Shown: positions 49,477 to 58,294, counted from the first letter of the stretch. The stretch is 64,000 nucleotides of DNA from Rhizobium nepotum 39/7 (GCF_000949865.1 NZ_JWJH01000020.1:62001-126000), one strand, 5' to 3'. Notes: generated from the letters alone by a model not told the origin. Made by a program: numbers and translations.

Positions 49477-51324
49477 TCACAACCCAATTTTCAACAAAGC
49501 TGCGTCCAGCGCCTTTAGAAGTTCGGACGCGATTGGCTCAAGTATATCATCGCTCAAATTGACCATATACTGAGCCCACGCCATTTTAGCGTGCGTCTCA
49601 TTTCTACCATCGACTGCGTAATTATAAAATCTCTGCCAAGATGCGTCGATAAGTTCACTAAGTTTGAGGTCTTCCGCGGCGAGGCGATTAACAAGCTTGC
49701 TACTCAGTAAGTCTTTCTTGGATCGTTCAACTAACCAGTTTTTATTTTTTGCCTCGGTCCAACAAGTTTCAGGCCACATTTCCTCGAAACATATCGGAAG
49801 GTCAATACCAAGCTCGCGAACTGGCATCAGGTGACTGGGAACTGGTAACTGCATTAGATTCACAAATTTCCAGTTTCCCTGCTCTTCATTAAACTTATTG
49901 GCCGCCTTATCGCCTTCGCTGTCGGAATCGACGATTCCTACAGCTTTCATGCGTTTTTCTACAGGGAGTATGTGTCTAGTTCTGTACTCCCAAGATCGAA
50001 GCATATTTGTAACGTAGTGCGATCCGGCTCGAGCCGGCGGCTCTGCGATAAAGGTAAGCGCTGCTTTTTCAGGCCTAAATCTATGCAGCAAAGACGTGAA
50101 AACGAGATACTCCGTTTGACCCTCAACAAAAATGGTTGGGAGATTGTCCGAATTGAAAGCTGACAGTTTCTGGCGGAGGTCCTCTGACTGGGCAGAAGCT
50201 TCTGCCAGGGCCTCCTGCGCTGCTTGAATGTGCGGCGCGATTATAGCCATCGCCCCCATGGACTCATCCAACGAAATGTTGGCTTCCGCAGCCGAGTTGG
50301 CTTTTGTTCCCAACCTGGTTGACGTATTAGAGAGATGGTACGCCGTACACAACCCACCGTGATCCTCATACAGGTGCATATTGTAGAAAACGGGTGAGTG
50401 CGTAGTCAAAATAACTTGCGAAAACTCGTCTTGAGCTAGTTTCTTAAATGAATCTGCTAATGCTTTTGCCCGACGAAACTCCAAATTATTCTCGGGCTCC
50501 TCGTACGCCCAAATGAAAGTCGGCGATAGACCGGGCGACTGTCTACTTTTTTCGGCGATAAATTTTAAAATAAGAGGAATATATCGGGCTTTTATCCCAT
50601 CTCCTCGACTTTCCAGAGATATTGATTTTTCGCCGTTCAGAAAGTCTAAGCTTTCAAAGATCGAGGTCAGATCGTTCGGGAGCCTCAACTTCGAGCTATC
50701 ATTCAGCTCTTGTGAAATATCTGTAAGAAGCCCCGCAACAGAATCGCCAATCACTGTTTCAAATTGTTCGCTGCTTTCTCTGACAACGCTTTCCGAGGCT
50801 TGGGCGATCACCTCAAATATTCGTCCACGTAGGCTCCGAAAAAAATCCGCGTCGCGCACTGCAGGAACGTATTCGAATTGTATGCGATTGAGGAGCGAGG
50901 GGACTTTGGACCTACCTGGCAAATCGAATAGTTCTTCAACAAAGCCATTGCCTCGCTTCTTTCTAATGAATCTGATGCCTTTAATTTCTGTGCGAGATTG
51001 CAGGCCATCAACTCGCCATCTCTTTCGCCACATGACCTGTTCGCCGTTGTTGCCCCGATAAGATTCTGGGAGCTCGAGGCGTAACTCTACAGCGATCTCA
51101 GGTGCTTTTTTGGCACGAGGTTCAGCATATCGATTGTAATCATTCGCGAAACTAAACGGCGTGCTCGGATTGGTCTGTCCGTTGAAGAACAAATTCAACG
51201 CGCGAAGGACATTCGACTTGCCACAATCGTTATCTCCGACAATGACAGTGAGGTCCGTCGCACTCATATCGAGTTCGGTGATGGATCGAAAGTTTTCAAT
51301 TTTTATTCGACGTATTTTCGTCAT
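49477..51324 (-). CDS. OLD-family ATP-dependent nuclease (AAA + TOPRIM)
   Basis: 615-aa OLD-type protein. ABC-like ATPase: RIKIENFRSI, Walker A GDNDCGKSNVLRAL (~30), signature region ISLESRGDGIKARYIPLILKF, Walker B FIWAYEEPENNLEF (~265), LTTHSPVFYN. TOPRIM nuclease near residue 400: IFVEGQTEYLVF (Glu) and AVGIVDSDSEGD (DxD). Such nucleases act in anti-phage defence (P2 Old, GajA of Gabija). No UvrD-like GajB lies beside it, so it is a stand-alone OLD or a partner of the divergent 51492 gene. Start ATG 51324 chosen; base composition is distinctly more A+T-rich than its neighbours. Confidence 0.88.
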   Translation of the reverse strand: MTKIRRIKIENFRSITELDMSATDLTVIVGDNDCGKSNVLRALNLFFNGQTNPSTPFSFANDYNRYAEPRAKKAPEIAVELRLELPESYRGNNGEQVMWRKRWRVDGLQSRTEIKGIRFIRKKRGNGFVEELFDLPGRSKVPSLLNRIQFEYVPAVRDADFFRSLRGRIFEVIAQASESVVRESSEQFETVIGDSVAGLLTDISQELNDSSKLRLPNDLTSIFESLDFLNGEKSISLESRGDGIKARYIPLILKFIAEKSRQSPGLSPTFIWAYEEPENNLEFRRAKALADSFKKLAQDEFSQVILTTHSPVFYNMHLYEDHGGLCTAYHLSNTSTRLGTKANSAAEANISLDESMGAMAIIAPHIQAAQEALAEASAQSEDLRQKLSAFNSDNLPTIFVEGQTEYLVFTSLLHRFRPEKAALTFIAEPPARAGSHYVTNMLRSWEYRTRHILPVEKRMKAVGIVDSDSEGDKAANKFNEEQGNWKFVNLMQLPVPSHLMPVRELGIDLPICFEEMWPETCWTEAKNKNWLVERSKKDLLSSKLVNRLAAEDLKLSELIDASWQRFYNYAVDGRNETHAKMAWAQYMVNLSDDILEPIASELLKALDAALLKIGL

Positions 51325-51491
51325 GAACCCAGCCGCAGAATCTTTAGGTTTCCCAACCCGTTGCACATCTACCTTTCATTAGCTTTCAAAAACTGAATGC
51401 GCGGTAAACGGGTAGTGGTGAGTGTTTCGATGCACTTGCCTTTCTCACGCTCTCAGCCAACCTTATAGACAACTACCAACTCAGAAAGGGG

Positions 51492-52850
51492 ATGAGCTCG
51501 CTGAGCGACAACCAGGAAGAATTCGAAGCGCTGCGCAAGGCGGCATATTCTTTCGTGAATAAGCACGGGAAGGATGCCGGCCGTCTGCACGTCTTCTGCG
51601 AAGACTTCATGCGCAATTGGCGTGAAACCCACGGCCCGAGCGGCCACGATGATCGCAGGCTCATCAACGATGTCGTCCGCTGGACGATGAACAGGTACAA
51701 TATCCCCCGTTACAAGCCCAAGCGCAGCCGTGAACAACGGGCCAGGGACTTCCTCGCAACCCCCGTAGTCTTTCAACTCTCCGGGGAGGATTTCGTAAGG
51801 GCGTCCGTCCGCAACACCGCCCTGATCACCGAGCAGTCGAAAAGCACAGTTGCCAGGCATCTGGCAAGGCAGGGTATCGCCCCACGGCGGGATGCCAAAA
51901 TCCGTAAGCTCTCCAAGACAGCGCAGCAGCTTGTCCGCATCCTCGATGCGACATTTGACACAAAAGCCGAAGGCATCCTTCAGTTGGGCAGACTGGGAGC
52001 AACTCTGTGGGATGACGGTGAGCCGCGTCATGTTCCAGTCACGACACAGGCCTCACGGAAGAAGAAACTTGCCACGCTGCTGTCGGAAATTTCGAAAGCG
52101 GGCGTCGGGTATAGCATCATCACCATCGGGGATGTCTGTGGCATCCGTCGGGGGCGTCGCTTTCCTTCATTGTCCGAAGCAAACACCTGGATCGCGGAGG
52201 CCCAGCGCCTGGGACGCTATCCCGCCATTCTGCGCCCCAAGCCTGTAGCCGTGGCCGAACAGAACTACTTCTGGGCCGACCCAGTTGTGGTAGACGTCAT
52301 GTCGATAATAGACATGAGCGTGTCCGGCCATTTCTATCCTCTGGACAAGCTGAACGCGATTTTCCGTTTGGAGCGCCTGCTGCTGGACATGACGCCCGTC
52401 CTGCCATGGATCGAACGGGCCTATCATTCGTATGCTGGCGACGACATGGCGCAAAATCTCTACGACCTTGCGGACAAAATCAACGATCCTGGAGTCAAGA
52501 AGGCGACCAGACGCCTTGCAAAAATCCTGCATAACCTGAAAGCGTTCGCGGGTGGATACCCGACTTGTTACGATGCGTTCCAGATGGTTGATTTCGTCCT
52601 TGGCTTTATGGACAAGACCGCCGAAACCGCTCCCGAAAGCTTTGCAAGGCTCGCCTATATCCGGGATTGGTTCGAAACCGGCGGTGACGATTACCTCGAC
52701 GTACGGGATCATCTGGCACGGATGCTGGAGTTAGAGAAGGCCGGCGAATGGCAGGCTCCTGATCCCGCAACGCTGGCACCATACCTCCCTGTCACGGCAA
52801 GTACCGAGACCGAGGAGGAAAACGAAACGAGTTTTGATATTTCTCTTTAA
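51492..52850 (+). CDS. Unknown 452-aa protein with HTH-like segment
   Basis: I do not recognise the family. A segment NTALITEQSKSTVARHLARQGI (residues ~108-129) looks like a helix-turn-helix; the rest is largely helical with no membrane segment, ending in an acidic tail (TASTETEEENETSFDISL). The N-terminus starts MSSLSDNQEEFEALRK. It is divergent from the OLD nuclease across ~168 bp, so the two could share regulation. ATG 51492 overlaps AAAGGGG just upstream. Possible roles are replication/plasmid-type control or element regulation; no evidence decides. Confidence 0.7.
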   Translation: MSSLSDNQEEFEALRKAAYSFVNKHGKDAGRLHVFCEDFMRNWRETHGPSGHDDRRLINDVVRWTMNRYNIPRYKPKRSREQRARDFLATPVVFQLSGEDFVRASVRNTALITEQSKSTVARHLARQGIAPRRDAKIRKLSKTAQQLVRILDATFDTKAEGILQLGRLGATLWDDGEPRHVPVTTQASRKKKLATLLSEISKAGVGYSIITIGDVCGIRRGRRFPSLSEANTWIAEAQRLGRYPAILRPKPVAVAEQNYFWADPVVVDVMSIIDMSVSGHFYPLDKLNAIFRLERLLLDMTPVLPWIERAYHSYAGDDMAQNLYDLADKINDPGVKKATRRLAKILHNLKAFAGGYPTCYDAFQMVDFVLGFMDKTAETAPESFARLAYIRDWFETGGDDYLDVRDHLARMLELEKAGEWQAPDPATLAPYLPVTASTETEEENETSFDISL

Positions 52851-52923
52851 TATCATATGGATAACAGTAAGTGTCCCGTTTTTCTTATATAGTAAGGGAT
52901 TATTCTTATAGAGGCGGGGGAAG

Positions 52924-53097
52924 ATGAATACCTTCAGACCAGATGTTGCCGGCACACAGGCTGCCAACATCCTCATACTCGCAGAGCAATCTACGGCACT
53001 CAACGCCGATCATTCAACTGATCAACCGCTTGAGCGTCCGGGGATGGACCTTGTAACGCCGGGCGACGTCGGCGAGACTTTCACCACCCTGTCCTAG
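52924..53097 (+). CDS. Small frame, possible remnant truncated by the resolvase region
   Basis: 57 codons, MNTFRPDVAGTQAANILIL..., preceded by GGCGGGGGAAG. The first ~36 residues look like an ordinary gene start, but from about 53005 the frame runs antisense through the end of the resolvase gene. It may be a 5' remnant of an interrupted gene. Weak support. Confidence 0.3.
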   Translation: MNTFRPDVAGTQAANILILAEQSTALNADHSTDQPLERPGMDLVTPGDVGETFTTLS

Positions 53098-53565
53098 CGC
53101 CGTGACTGCCTCGGCGCATTGCTCCTCCGTCATTGAGCGGCGGCGTCCAAGGTTCTGTCCGCGCTGGCGTGCGGCCGCCATCCCGGCAACCGTCCGTTCG
53201 CTGATCATCGAGCGCTCGAACTCGGCCATGGCGGCGATGACATGAAAGATCATTCGTCCGCCGGCCGAGTTGGTGTCGATGTTTTCTGTTACCGAGCGGA
53301 ATTCCACACCACGCGCCTGGAGCTTGGTGATGACGTCGATCAGATGGCGTATCGACCGCCCGAGGCGATCCAGCCGCCATACTACCAGCGTATCGCCTTT
53401 GCGCAGGGTCCTGAGGACCGCATTCAGGCCGCGTCGCTTCTCGACAGCGCCGGAGACGCCATGATCCTCGAACACACGTCCGCAGCCCGCCGAACGCAGG
53501 GCATCCACCTGCAAATCAAGGTTCTGGTCGTTCGTGGAAACCCGTGCGTATCCGATCATTGCCAT
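53014..53565 (-). CDS. Serine site-specific recombinase (resolvase/invertase type)
   Basis: 183-aa small serine recombinase: MAMIGYARVSTNDQNLDLQ with the nucleophilic Ser (RVS), GDTLVVWRLDRLGRSIRHL, IDTNSAGGRMIFHVIAAMAEFER, then C-terminal HTH (GGESLADVARRYKVHPRTLKRL). Length and layout fit Tn3-type resolvases or Hin-like invertases. No transposase is adjacent. A 14-bp palindrome at 53661 lies ~100 bp upstream and could belong to a res site. The longer open frame to 53835 is not conserved. Confidence 0.92.
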   Translation of the reverse strand: MAMIGYARVSTNDQNLDLQVDALRSAGCGRVFEDHGVSGAVEKRRGLNAVLRTLRKGDTLVVWRLDRLGRSIRHLIDVITKLQARGVEFRSVTENIDTNSAGGRMIFHVIAAMAEFERSMISERTVAGMAAARQRGQNLGRRRSMTEEQCAEAVTALGQGGESLADVARRYKVHPRTLKRLIS

Positions 53566-53660
53566 GCTGTCCGAAACCTTGTGTCGGCCGCCCCGCAGCA
53601 CCGCCACCTTGACAAAAAGGAACCCTTTCGTGGGGTGAACATGCGGTCGTGCTACCCTTT

Positions 53661-53674
53661 CGATTTGCAAATCG
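53661..53674. promoter_or_regulatory. Perfect palindrome between resolvase and LuxR genes
   Basis: CGATTTGCAAATCG, a 14-bp perfect palindrome in the 178-bp divergent spacer; candidate operator or part of a recombination site. Confidence 0.5.
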
Positions 53675-53743
53675 TGGCAAGGGCTTATGCAAAGAACAAA
53701 GCCTGTCCGACGGTGATGACAAAAGGGTTCGTTTCCATACCAG

Positions 53744-54418
53744 ATGCGGCAGCCTCTCAGTTTCGATCGATGCGCGGCGCGGCTCATGGATGCCTGGATC
53801 AGCACCGGGGCCGATACCGACGGCGCGGATATCATCTGCGGCAGCGTACTGGATTACCTCGCACCCGACATGATCCTCACCGTGACCACGACAACGACGA
53901 CCGACCCGCTCGACTGGGCGTTTTCGCTCATTCGCGGCTACGAGGTTCCGTCTGGTCTCGCCGGCATCCTGCCCGTCGGGACGAACCTGCCGTTTCGTCA
54001 TCTATCGGATCGGAAGTTCACGCTCGACACCATGGTTGCGGGCAGGCAGCAGGCGATCGCGCAGGCGCGCCCGGAGATCGACAGTGTTGACGCCTGTCTT
54101 TCCAATGTCAGGATGTTCGGGGATCGCATCATCCTTCCATCGAGCCATGTCGGCCGGCATGGCTCGTGGTGTGTTTCACTGGTCCGCATCCGCTGCCTGC
54201 TGCCCATGACGAACCCGACGCGCGAACCCGACGTCGCAGAACTCGCGATCCTTCAGTTAATACGGGAAGGATATACCGCACGCGACATCGGGGTTCGGAT
54301 CGGCCTCTCGCCTCGCACCGTCGAGCACAAGCTCGAAAAGCTCAAGGCTGCGTCCGGTGCCCTTAGCGTGGCGCATCTCGCCACGCTGTCAATCGCATCG
54401 GCCATCAGGCCGAAATGA
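53744..54418 (+). CDS. LuxR-type HTH protein
   Basis: 224-aa protein whose last ~60 residues form a LuxR/GerE HTH (AELAILQLIREGYTARDIGVRIGLSPRTVEHKLEKLKAA). The N-terminal ~165 residues do not resemble an autoinducer or receiver domain that I can name. No membrane segment. It is divergent from the resolvase and convergent with a secreted protein (4-bp gap). It could control element functions; targets unknown. Confidence 0.75.
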   Translation: MRQPLSFDRCAARLMDAWISTGADTDGADIICGSVLDYLAPDMILTVTTTTTTDPLDWAFSLIRGYEVPSGLAGILPVGTNLPFRHLSDRKFTLDTMVAGRQQAIAQARPEIDSVDACLSNVRMFGDRIILPSSHVGRHGSWCVSLVRIRCLLPMTNPTREPDVAELAILQLIREGYTARDIGVRIGLSPRTVEHKLEKLKAASGALSVAHLATLSIASAIRPK

Positions 54419-54422
54419 TCCT

Positions 54423-55148
54423 TTAGAGCTTCGGTACGGCGGCCCGGTTCTGACGGTCGCTTTCCATCTTCTCGTTCGCTGCCTTCTGCAATGCTGCCCT
54501 CTCCGCTGTGATCGTGGATATCGCCAGATCATGGTCGAGGATCGAAATCGACAGTTCTGTGACGAGGCGGTCACGGCCAGCTTCGATCGATGCGAATATG
54601 TAGGTGCCGCAGTCGGGGGAATATTTAAGGCTGCGATAATCGGGAGCGCAGGTCGAGGAGGATTGCTCCAATGCCGTATCCTTCGAGACCCAGTATAGCT
54701 CCTCGCCGTCATCTTCCGTTTTCGACGGTTCACCATAACGGGCGACCAGCGCCTTTCTCATTTCCTCGACGTCAGGCCCCTTGCCATCATCGTAACGCAC
54801 GGACCTCGCGATCCCGACAGCCTGTGTTCCCGTGGCCGGCCCGCCACCATACAACGTCCAGGTTTCTCCGATGAACCCGTTCTCGGCCTTCAGCTTCTCG
54901 ATGCCCTTGCTCGTGGTTCCCGACGTCGTCAGTTGCAGGTACGTGAAGAACTGCTTCCCGTCCGATCCCCGTCCCTGGTCCGCCATCCGCGTCTTGGCAT
55001 TCGGGATGCGTTCGTTCACCCACTTCCTAGCAGTGTCGAAAGGCATGCCGACTTTCAGGTCCAGGATCGATGTATCCAGTGTTCCAGCATGCACGGGTGA
55101 TGCGATCACGGCGGCAGACAATAGCGTCATTCTCAAAATAGTCTTCAT
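54423..55148 (-). CDS. Secreted protein of unknown function
   Basis: 241-aa protein with a signal peptide (MKTILRMTLLSAAVIASPVHA), then LDLKVGMPFDTARKWVNERIP, a pattern seen in periplasmic proteins that bind or process small ligands, but no family can be named. One Cys pair (STCAPDYRSLKYSPDCG) may form a disulphide. It starts 4 bp after the 123-aa secreted gene, so the two form an operon. Start ATG 55148 chosen. Confidence 0.7.
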   Translation of the reverse strand: MKTILRMTLLSAAVIASPVHAGTLDTSILDLKVGMPFDTARKWVNERIPNAKTRMADQGRGSDGKQFFTYLQLTTSGTTSKGIEKLKAENGFIGETWTLYGGGPATGTQAVGIARSVRYDDGKGPDVEEMRKALVARYGEPSKTEDDGEELYWVSKDTALEQSSSTCAPDYRSLKYSPDCGTYIFASIEAGRDRLVTELSISILDHDLAISTITAERAALQKAANEKMESDRQNRAAVPKL

Positions 55149-55152
55149 GGTC

Positions 55153-55524
55153 TCAGTCTCCAAACATCACGTATTTCTTGTTCAATGATAGGCCGCACGC
55201 CTTCTTTGGTATGCCGAACACCTCGACACCCTCCGGATACCTGCCGATCAGCACTTCTGGCGCACCCTTGAATGTCCCGGATATGCCAAGCACCGCCGAA
55301 CGGCTGAAGCGCCCCTCCAGCTTGCACTTGACGTCGTTGAAATCGGTGCGGTTCGCGACGACGAGTTTGACGTCGACCTTCTCACCGCCCCCGTCGTTGA
55401 TCTCAATGATGCACTGGACCGTATTGCCGCAATCGCCGGCATACTCTCCCGGCCAGACGCTTTCCTCGGCGTGCGCCGCGAAAGGCAGTAGCGCCGTAAT
55501 CGCGCACATCAGTATTGGTTTCAT
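55153..55524 (-). CDS. Small secreted protein of unknown function
   Basis: 123-aa protein with signal peptide MKPILMCAITALLPFAAHAEE. Four Cys (GDCGNTVQC, VKCKL, KKACGLS) suggest two disulphides. Mature part begins SVWPGEYAGDCG. First gene of a two-gene minus-strand unit. Confidence 0.7.
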   Translation of the reverse strand: MKPILMCAITALLPFAAHAEESVWPGEYAGDCGNTVQCIIEINDGGGEKVDVKLVVANRTDFNDVKCKLEGRFSRSAVLGISGTFKGAPEVLIGRYPEGVEVFGIPKKACGLSLNKKYVMFGD

Positions 55525-55540
55525 GTCTTACCCCCTTTGA

Positions 55541-56261
55541 TCAATCAAAGCGGGGGACAGATGTGCCGGAAGCCGATTAAGGGTTGCGTAAAATATCCGG
55601 TTAAGAAAACGGCTATTTCCAATGGTAGATTTACCCGAAGCGCCCTTGCATCAAACGGGATGCCGATCCGGGGACAGTCGGCCCCGGTTCCCGCCGTAGC
55701 CGGCGCTGAACCTCCTTCGGCTGCCCCGAGAACCGGTCTCGGCATGCGCGAATTCCCGCGCCCTCCTCGATATCGAGGACCACTATGCTGGGCGCTCCGA
55801 TACGCTCTTCTTCACCACGGATGCGGTTCCCGCATTCGGATGGCCCACGGGTCCATTTTGAAGTCAAACGTGCTGTACGAGGCTCTATGCGCGCCCGTAC
55901 AGCACGTTTAGCGGTTCAGATGGGCCAAGATGCCCCTAAATCCATTTTCCCACCCTCACCGCCGAGCCTGCCAGCATGCTCGCTATGTCAACGCCCACGG
56001 GCGTCCTCCGCGGTGCTGCGGCCCTCCGGGTGACTGCCGCTGTGCGAGCCGACCGTCTTGGAGGCATCGGGACGGGGAACATCAAGCTTCCGCCCTACAG
56101 GCGGGTCCGATCCCCTCCGGAGGGATCGAACAGGGAACAGGCCCTTCACTCCAGAACTCCTAAAATTCTACCGATCCCGTTAACCGTCCCTCCGGCACAA
56201 CTCAACCATTCCGCGTTATTGCCTGGGCTCGATTCTCACGCTGTGATAAAAGGAAAGGGTA
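55541..56261. other. 720-bp stretch without a supported gene
   Basis: Open frames here lack RBS and family features. It contains the 14-bp-arm inverted repeat at 55866-55909 and a CGATCCC/GGGATCG palindrome at 56108-56128 around CTCCGGA. It may be the regulatory or transfer-origin spacer of the element. Confidence 0.5.
55866..55909. repeat. 14-bp-arm inverted repeat
   Basis: AAACGTGCTGTACG (55866-55879) and CGTACAGCACGTTT (55896-55909), perfect arms around a 16-nt centre. No T-run follows, so it is a poor terminator. Candidate recombinase, relaxase or regulator site. Confidence 0.75.
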
Positions 56262-56531
56262 GTGAAAACAGAGGCGAAAGGCGCTCCGATGCAGGTCACC
56301 ACAACAACCATTCCGGGATTGACGTTCTCCGTTCAAGTCGAGGAAGTTAATCACCGTGACCAGTTTGGCGGCCTCATTTGTTACCTTGCTTCGCTCTACC
56401 GGCTCGATCCCAAGACCTCGGCCCGACACCTTGTCCGGCGTTCCCGCATCCCGGGCACTGCCGACGACATGAAACGTGAATTTCAACAGGGCGGCATCAA
56501 GGCATTCCGTCGCCTCGAAGCCACGGCCTGA
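56262..56531 (+). CDS. Small unknown protein
   Basis: 89-aa frame starting GTG 56262 (MKTEAKGAPMQVTT), with AAAGGAAAGGG upstream. The later ATG at 56289 (MQVTTTTIPGLTF) is an alternative. Basic C-terminal half (ARHLVRRSRIPGTADDMKREF). Followed by a small membrane-protein gene. Confidence 0.55.
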   Translation: MKTEAKGAPMQVTTTTIPGLTFSVQVEEVNHRDQFGGLICYLASLYRLDPKTSARHLVRRSRIPGTADDMKREFQQGGIKAFRRLEATA

Positions 56532-56546
56532 AAGAAGGAAACGCCA

Positions 56547-56714
56547 ATGATCGCACTCCGCATCCTCTCCCTGCCACTCGCCATGGCAGCCTTCACCGTC
56601 CTTTACGTCGTCGCCACCAAGGTCCCCGAAGCCATCGAGATGACGAATATCATCCTTTGGCTCTTCCTGCCTGCGGTACTCATCGCAAAGGGCGCGAGAC
56701 GCATTTGGAAGTGA
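56547..56714 (+). CDS. 55-aa small membrane protein
   Basis: A frame too short for standard gene finding: MIALRILSLPLAMAAFTVLY, then VPEAIEMTNIILWLFLPAVL and a basic end KGARRIWK. Two hydrophobic helices. AGAAGGAA lies 6-12 bases upstream. 15 bp after the preceding small gene, so it may be cotranscribed. Confidence 0.65.
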   Translation: MIALRILSLPLAMAAFTVLYVVATKVPEAIEMTNIILWLFLPAVLIAKGARRIWK

Positions 56715-56963
56715 AATATTTTTCCAAGACTTCATCAGTTCGGAACCGCATTCGCGTCCGCCTCGCCATAATTGAATAACTCAGAGGGTGGCGGAGCCTT
56801 CAATTAACTCGAAATCAAAGAACTCGATCCAATTTTGGCCGAACGAGTTCTTTAATAAATTATTTCAATAGGTTAGCCGTCGACCGTATTGGATATTTTC
56901 CTTCGTTCTGTATGCTGGACCTCGTCACAGCGACAGACTTAGTCACGAACATGGAGAGAAAAT

Positions 56964-57209
56964 GTGAGGAATACGAACATCGCGGTAATCGATGAAGAGA
57001 CGCGCAAGGAGCGGATTGCTCAGGCTTGGCACTACATGGTGCCGATTAACCCTATGCCGTTGGAAGAGATGGAGGCGGCGCTCGGTATGGTCGCCTATTC
57101 TACCATCAACGCTATCTCGGTCGAGGAACTGGGTTTCCTCGGGCGGACGATGCTTGTCTACGGTGACTCGCGAGCCCGTGAGGCAATGTCGGGGTTCGAG
57201 GAGGAGTGA
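56964..57209 (+). CDS. Small unknown protein
   Basis: 81-aa frame starting GTG 56964 with GGAGAG upstream: MRNTNIAVIDEETRKERIAQ, then WHYMVPINPMPLEEMEAALG. Soluble, acidic end. The spacer 56715-56963 is A+T-rich and shows no other gene. Confidence 0.6.
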   Translation: MRNTNIAVIDEETRKERIAQAWHYMVPINPMPLEEMEAALGMVAYSTINAISVEELGFLGRTMLVYGDSRAREAMSGFEEE

Positions 57210-57250
57210 TCAACCAAGTCGAACTCAACATCAGCAAAAGGAGCAAAGAT

Positions 57251-57484
57251 ATGGAGTTATATGTAATGCCTTGGAAACCCGACGCCGACGTATACGGCGA
57301 AGCTGCCGGAATGATGTGTGACGGCCGCGTGTTGGACCTTGTCGTAACCCATGGCGACGGAGTGTTCACGTGGGAAGTCGTAGACGGCTGCGACTCCCTC
57401 GCCGGCGACACCGCCACCAGCGCCGCCGAGGCCCGTCGCGCTGCCGAGGCAGCCGGCCGCCGCGCATTCATCCGCGCTGCCTGA
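57251..57484 (+). CDS. Small unknown protein
   Basis: 77-aa protein MELYVMPWKPDADVYGEAAG, MCDGRVLDLVVTHGDGVFTWEV, then an Ala-rich helix TSAAEARRAAEAAGRR. AAAGGAG precedes ATG 57251 closely; the frame opens at 57206. Follows the 56964 gene by 41 bp. Confidence 0.65.
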   Translation: MELYVMPWKPDADVYGEAAGMMCDGRVLDLVVTHGDGVFTWEVVDGCDSLAGDTATSAAEARRAAEAAGRRAFIRAA

Positions 57485-57491
57485 CAGAATA

Positions 57492-57537
57492 TCTCACGGC
57501 GTGATTTTTTATTTGCCGCCAATCTCACGCCGTGAGA
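57492..57537 (+). promoter_or_regulatory. Two TCTCACG(G/C)CGTGA palindromes
   Basis: TCTCACGGCGTGA (57492-57504) and the perfect palindrome TCTCACG-C-CGTGAGA (57523-57537), centres ~32 bp apart, about three helical turns. They lie directly upstream of the 57572-58226 gene pair and look like operator sites for a dimeric regulator. Confidence 0.75.
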
Positions 57538-57571
57538 CTATAAACATAGATCGAAAACATGAGGTAACAGA

Positions 57572-57901
57572 ATGGATTTCAGCACTTGGAAAACCCTCGA
57601 TCCCGTCGAGGACATCGCCTACAAGCTCGGCTTCGACATCGGCAGTTGCCGAAGCTGGGACGACTACAGCAGCCGCTTCCAAACGGCCAACGACAGGGAT
57701 GTCGGCCATCTGGTAAAGAGAGCCAGGGAAATCGCCGGCGTCCTTTCGACAGGTGAACTCCCCGTACTACAAGCGCTGCTGCACGCCGCCGACTTCTCCC
57801 GGCAGGCCGACGAGATTGCCGAAGAACGCACCTGGAGGCGTCTCGACTATACCCATGGCGACAACGCCACCGCCGTCGCCCTCGCGATTCTGCGGCGGTA
57901 G
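57572..57901 (+). CDS. Unknown soluble protein
   Basis: 109-aa protein MDFSTWKTLDPVEDIAYKLG, helical, acidic. GAGGTAAC precedes the ATG. Its start is downstream of the paired palindromes, and the next gene follows after 4 bp, so the two form an operon. Confidence 0.65.
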   Translation: MDFSTWKTLDPVEDIAYKLGFDIGSCRSWDDYSSRFQTANDRDVGHLVKRAREIAGVLSTGELPVLQALLHAADFSRQADEIAEERTWRRLDYTHGDNATAVALAILRR

Positions 57902-57905
57902 CACG

Positions 57906-58226
57906 ATGGCCGACGTCGTACAGGACCACAAGAAGCGCCAGGCAGCGTATGCGGCGAGGAACAGGCGGAAGGCCAAGGCCCTCCGCCGCCCCGACGCCCG
58001 CGCCGTTGCTGATGCCTACATGTCAGCCGTCGAGGGCGGCGGCTTGGAGCGGATGATGCGCGTCTACATCGGCAAGCTCGCGCCGGACTGCGACATTGAC
58101 GCCCGAACTCGCGATGCCGTCGAACTGGTGCGGCAGGTGGCTGTCCTGGTCCTTCTCGACAAGGGCTACGACCTTGCGCAGATTAGGGACAAGCTCGCAT
58201 CCGTAGGTAACCGTGAGCGCGAATGA
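57906..58226 (+). CDS. Unknown basic protein
   Basis: 106-aa protein: very basic N-terminus (QDHKKRQAAYAARNRRKAKALRR), then a helical domain with TRDAVELVRQVAVLVLLDKGYDLAQI. It could bind nucleic acid. Start ATG 57906, 4 bp after the previous stop. It is the last gene before the repeat/RT region. Confidence 0.6.
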   Translation: MADVVQDHKKRQAAYAARNRRKAKALRRPDARAVADAYMSAVEGGGLERMMRVYIGKLAPDCDIDARTRDAVELVRQVAVLVLLDKGYDLAQIRDKLASVGNRERE

Positions 58227-58265
58227 AGATTTGCGTTGAATTTTGTTTATATCCACTGTGCTCAA

Positions 58266-58294
58266 TTGACACGCTAAAGCTGTAAACCTACCTT
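58266..58294 (+). promoter_or_regulatory. Candidate sigma-70-type promoter before the direct repeat
   Basis: TTGACA (58266-58271), a 17-bp spacer, then TACCTT (58289-58294). A transcript from it would start near 58302, about 7 bases before the first 126-bp repeat. -10 match is weak. A second TTGACG at 58575 lies between the repeats. Confidence 0.5.

Noticed and set aside
49477-51324. Gabija system
   Set aside because: The OLD protein is GajA-like only in general architecture, and no UvrD-like GajB gene is adjacent.
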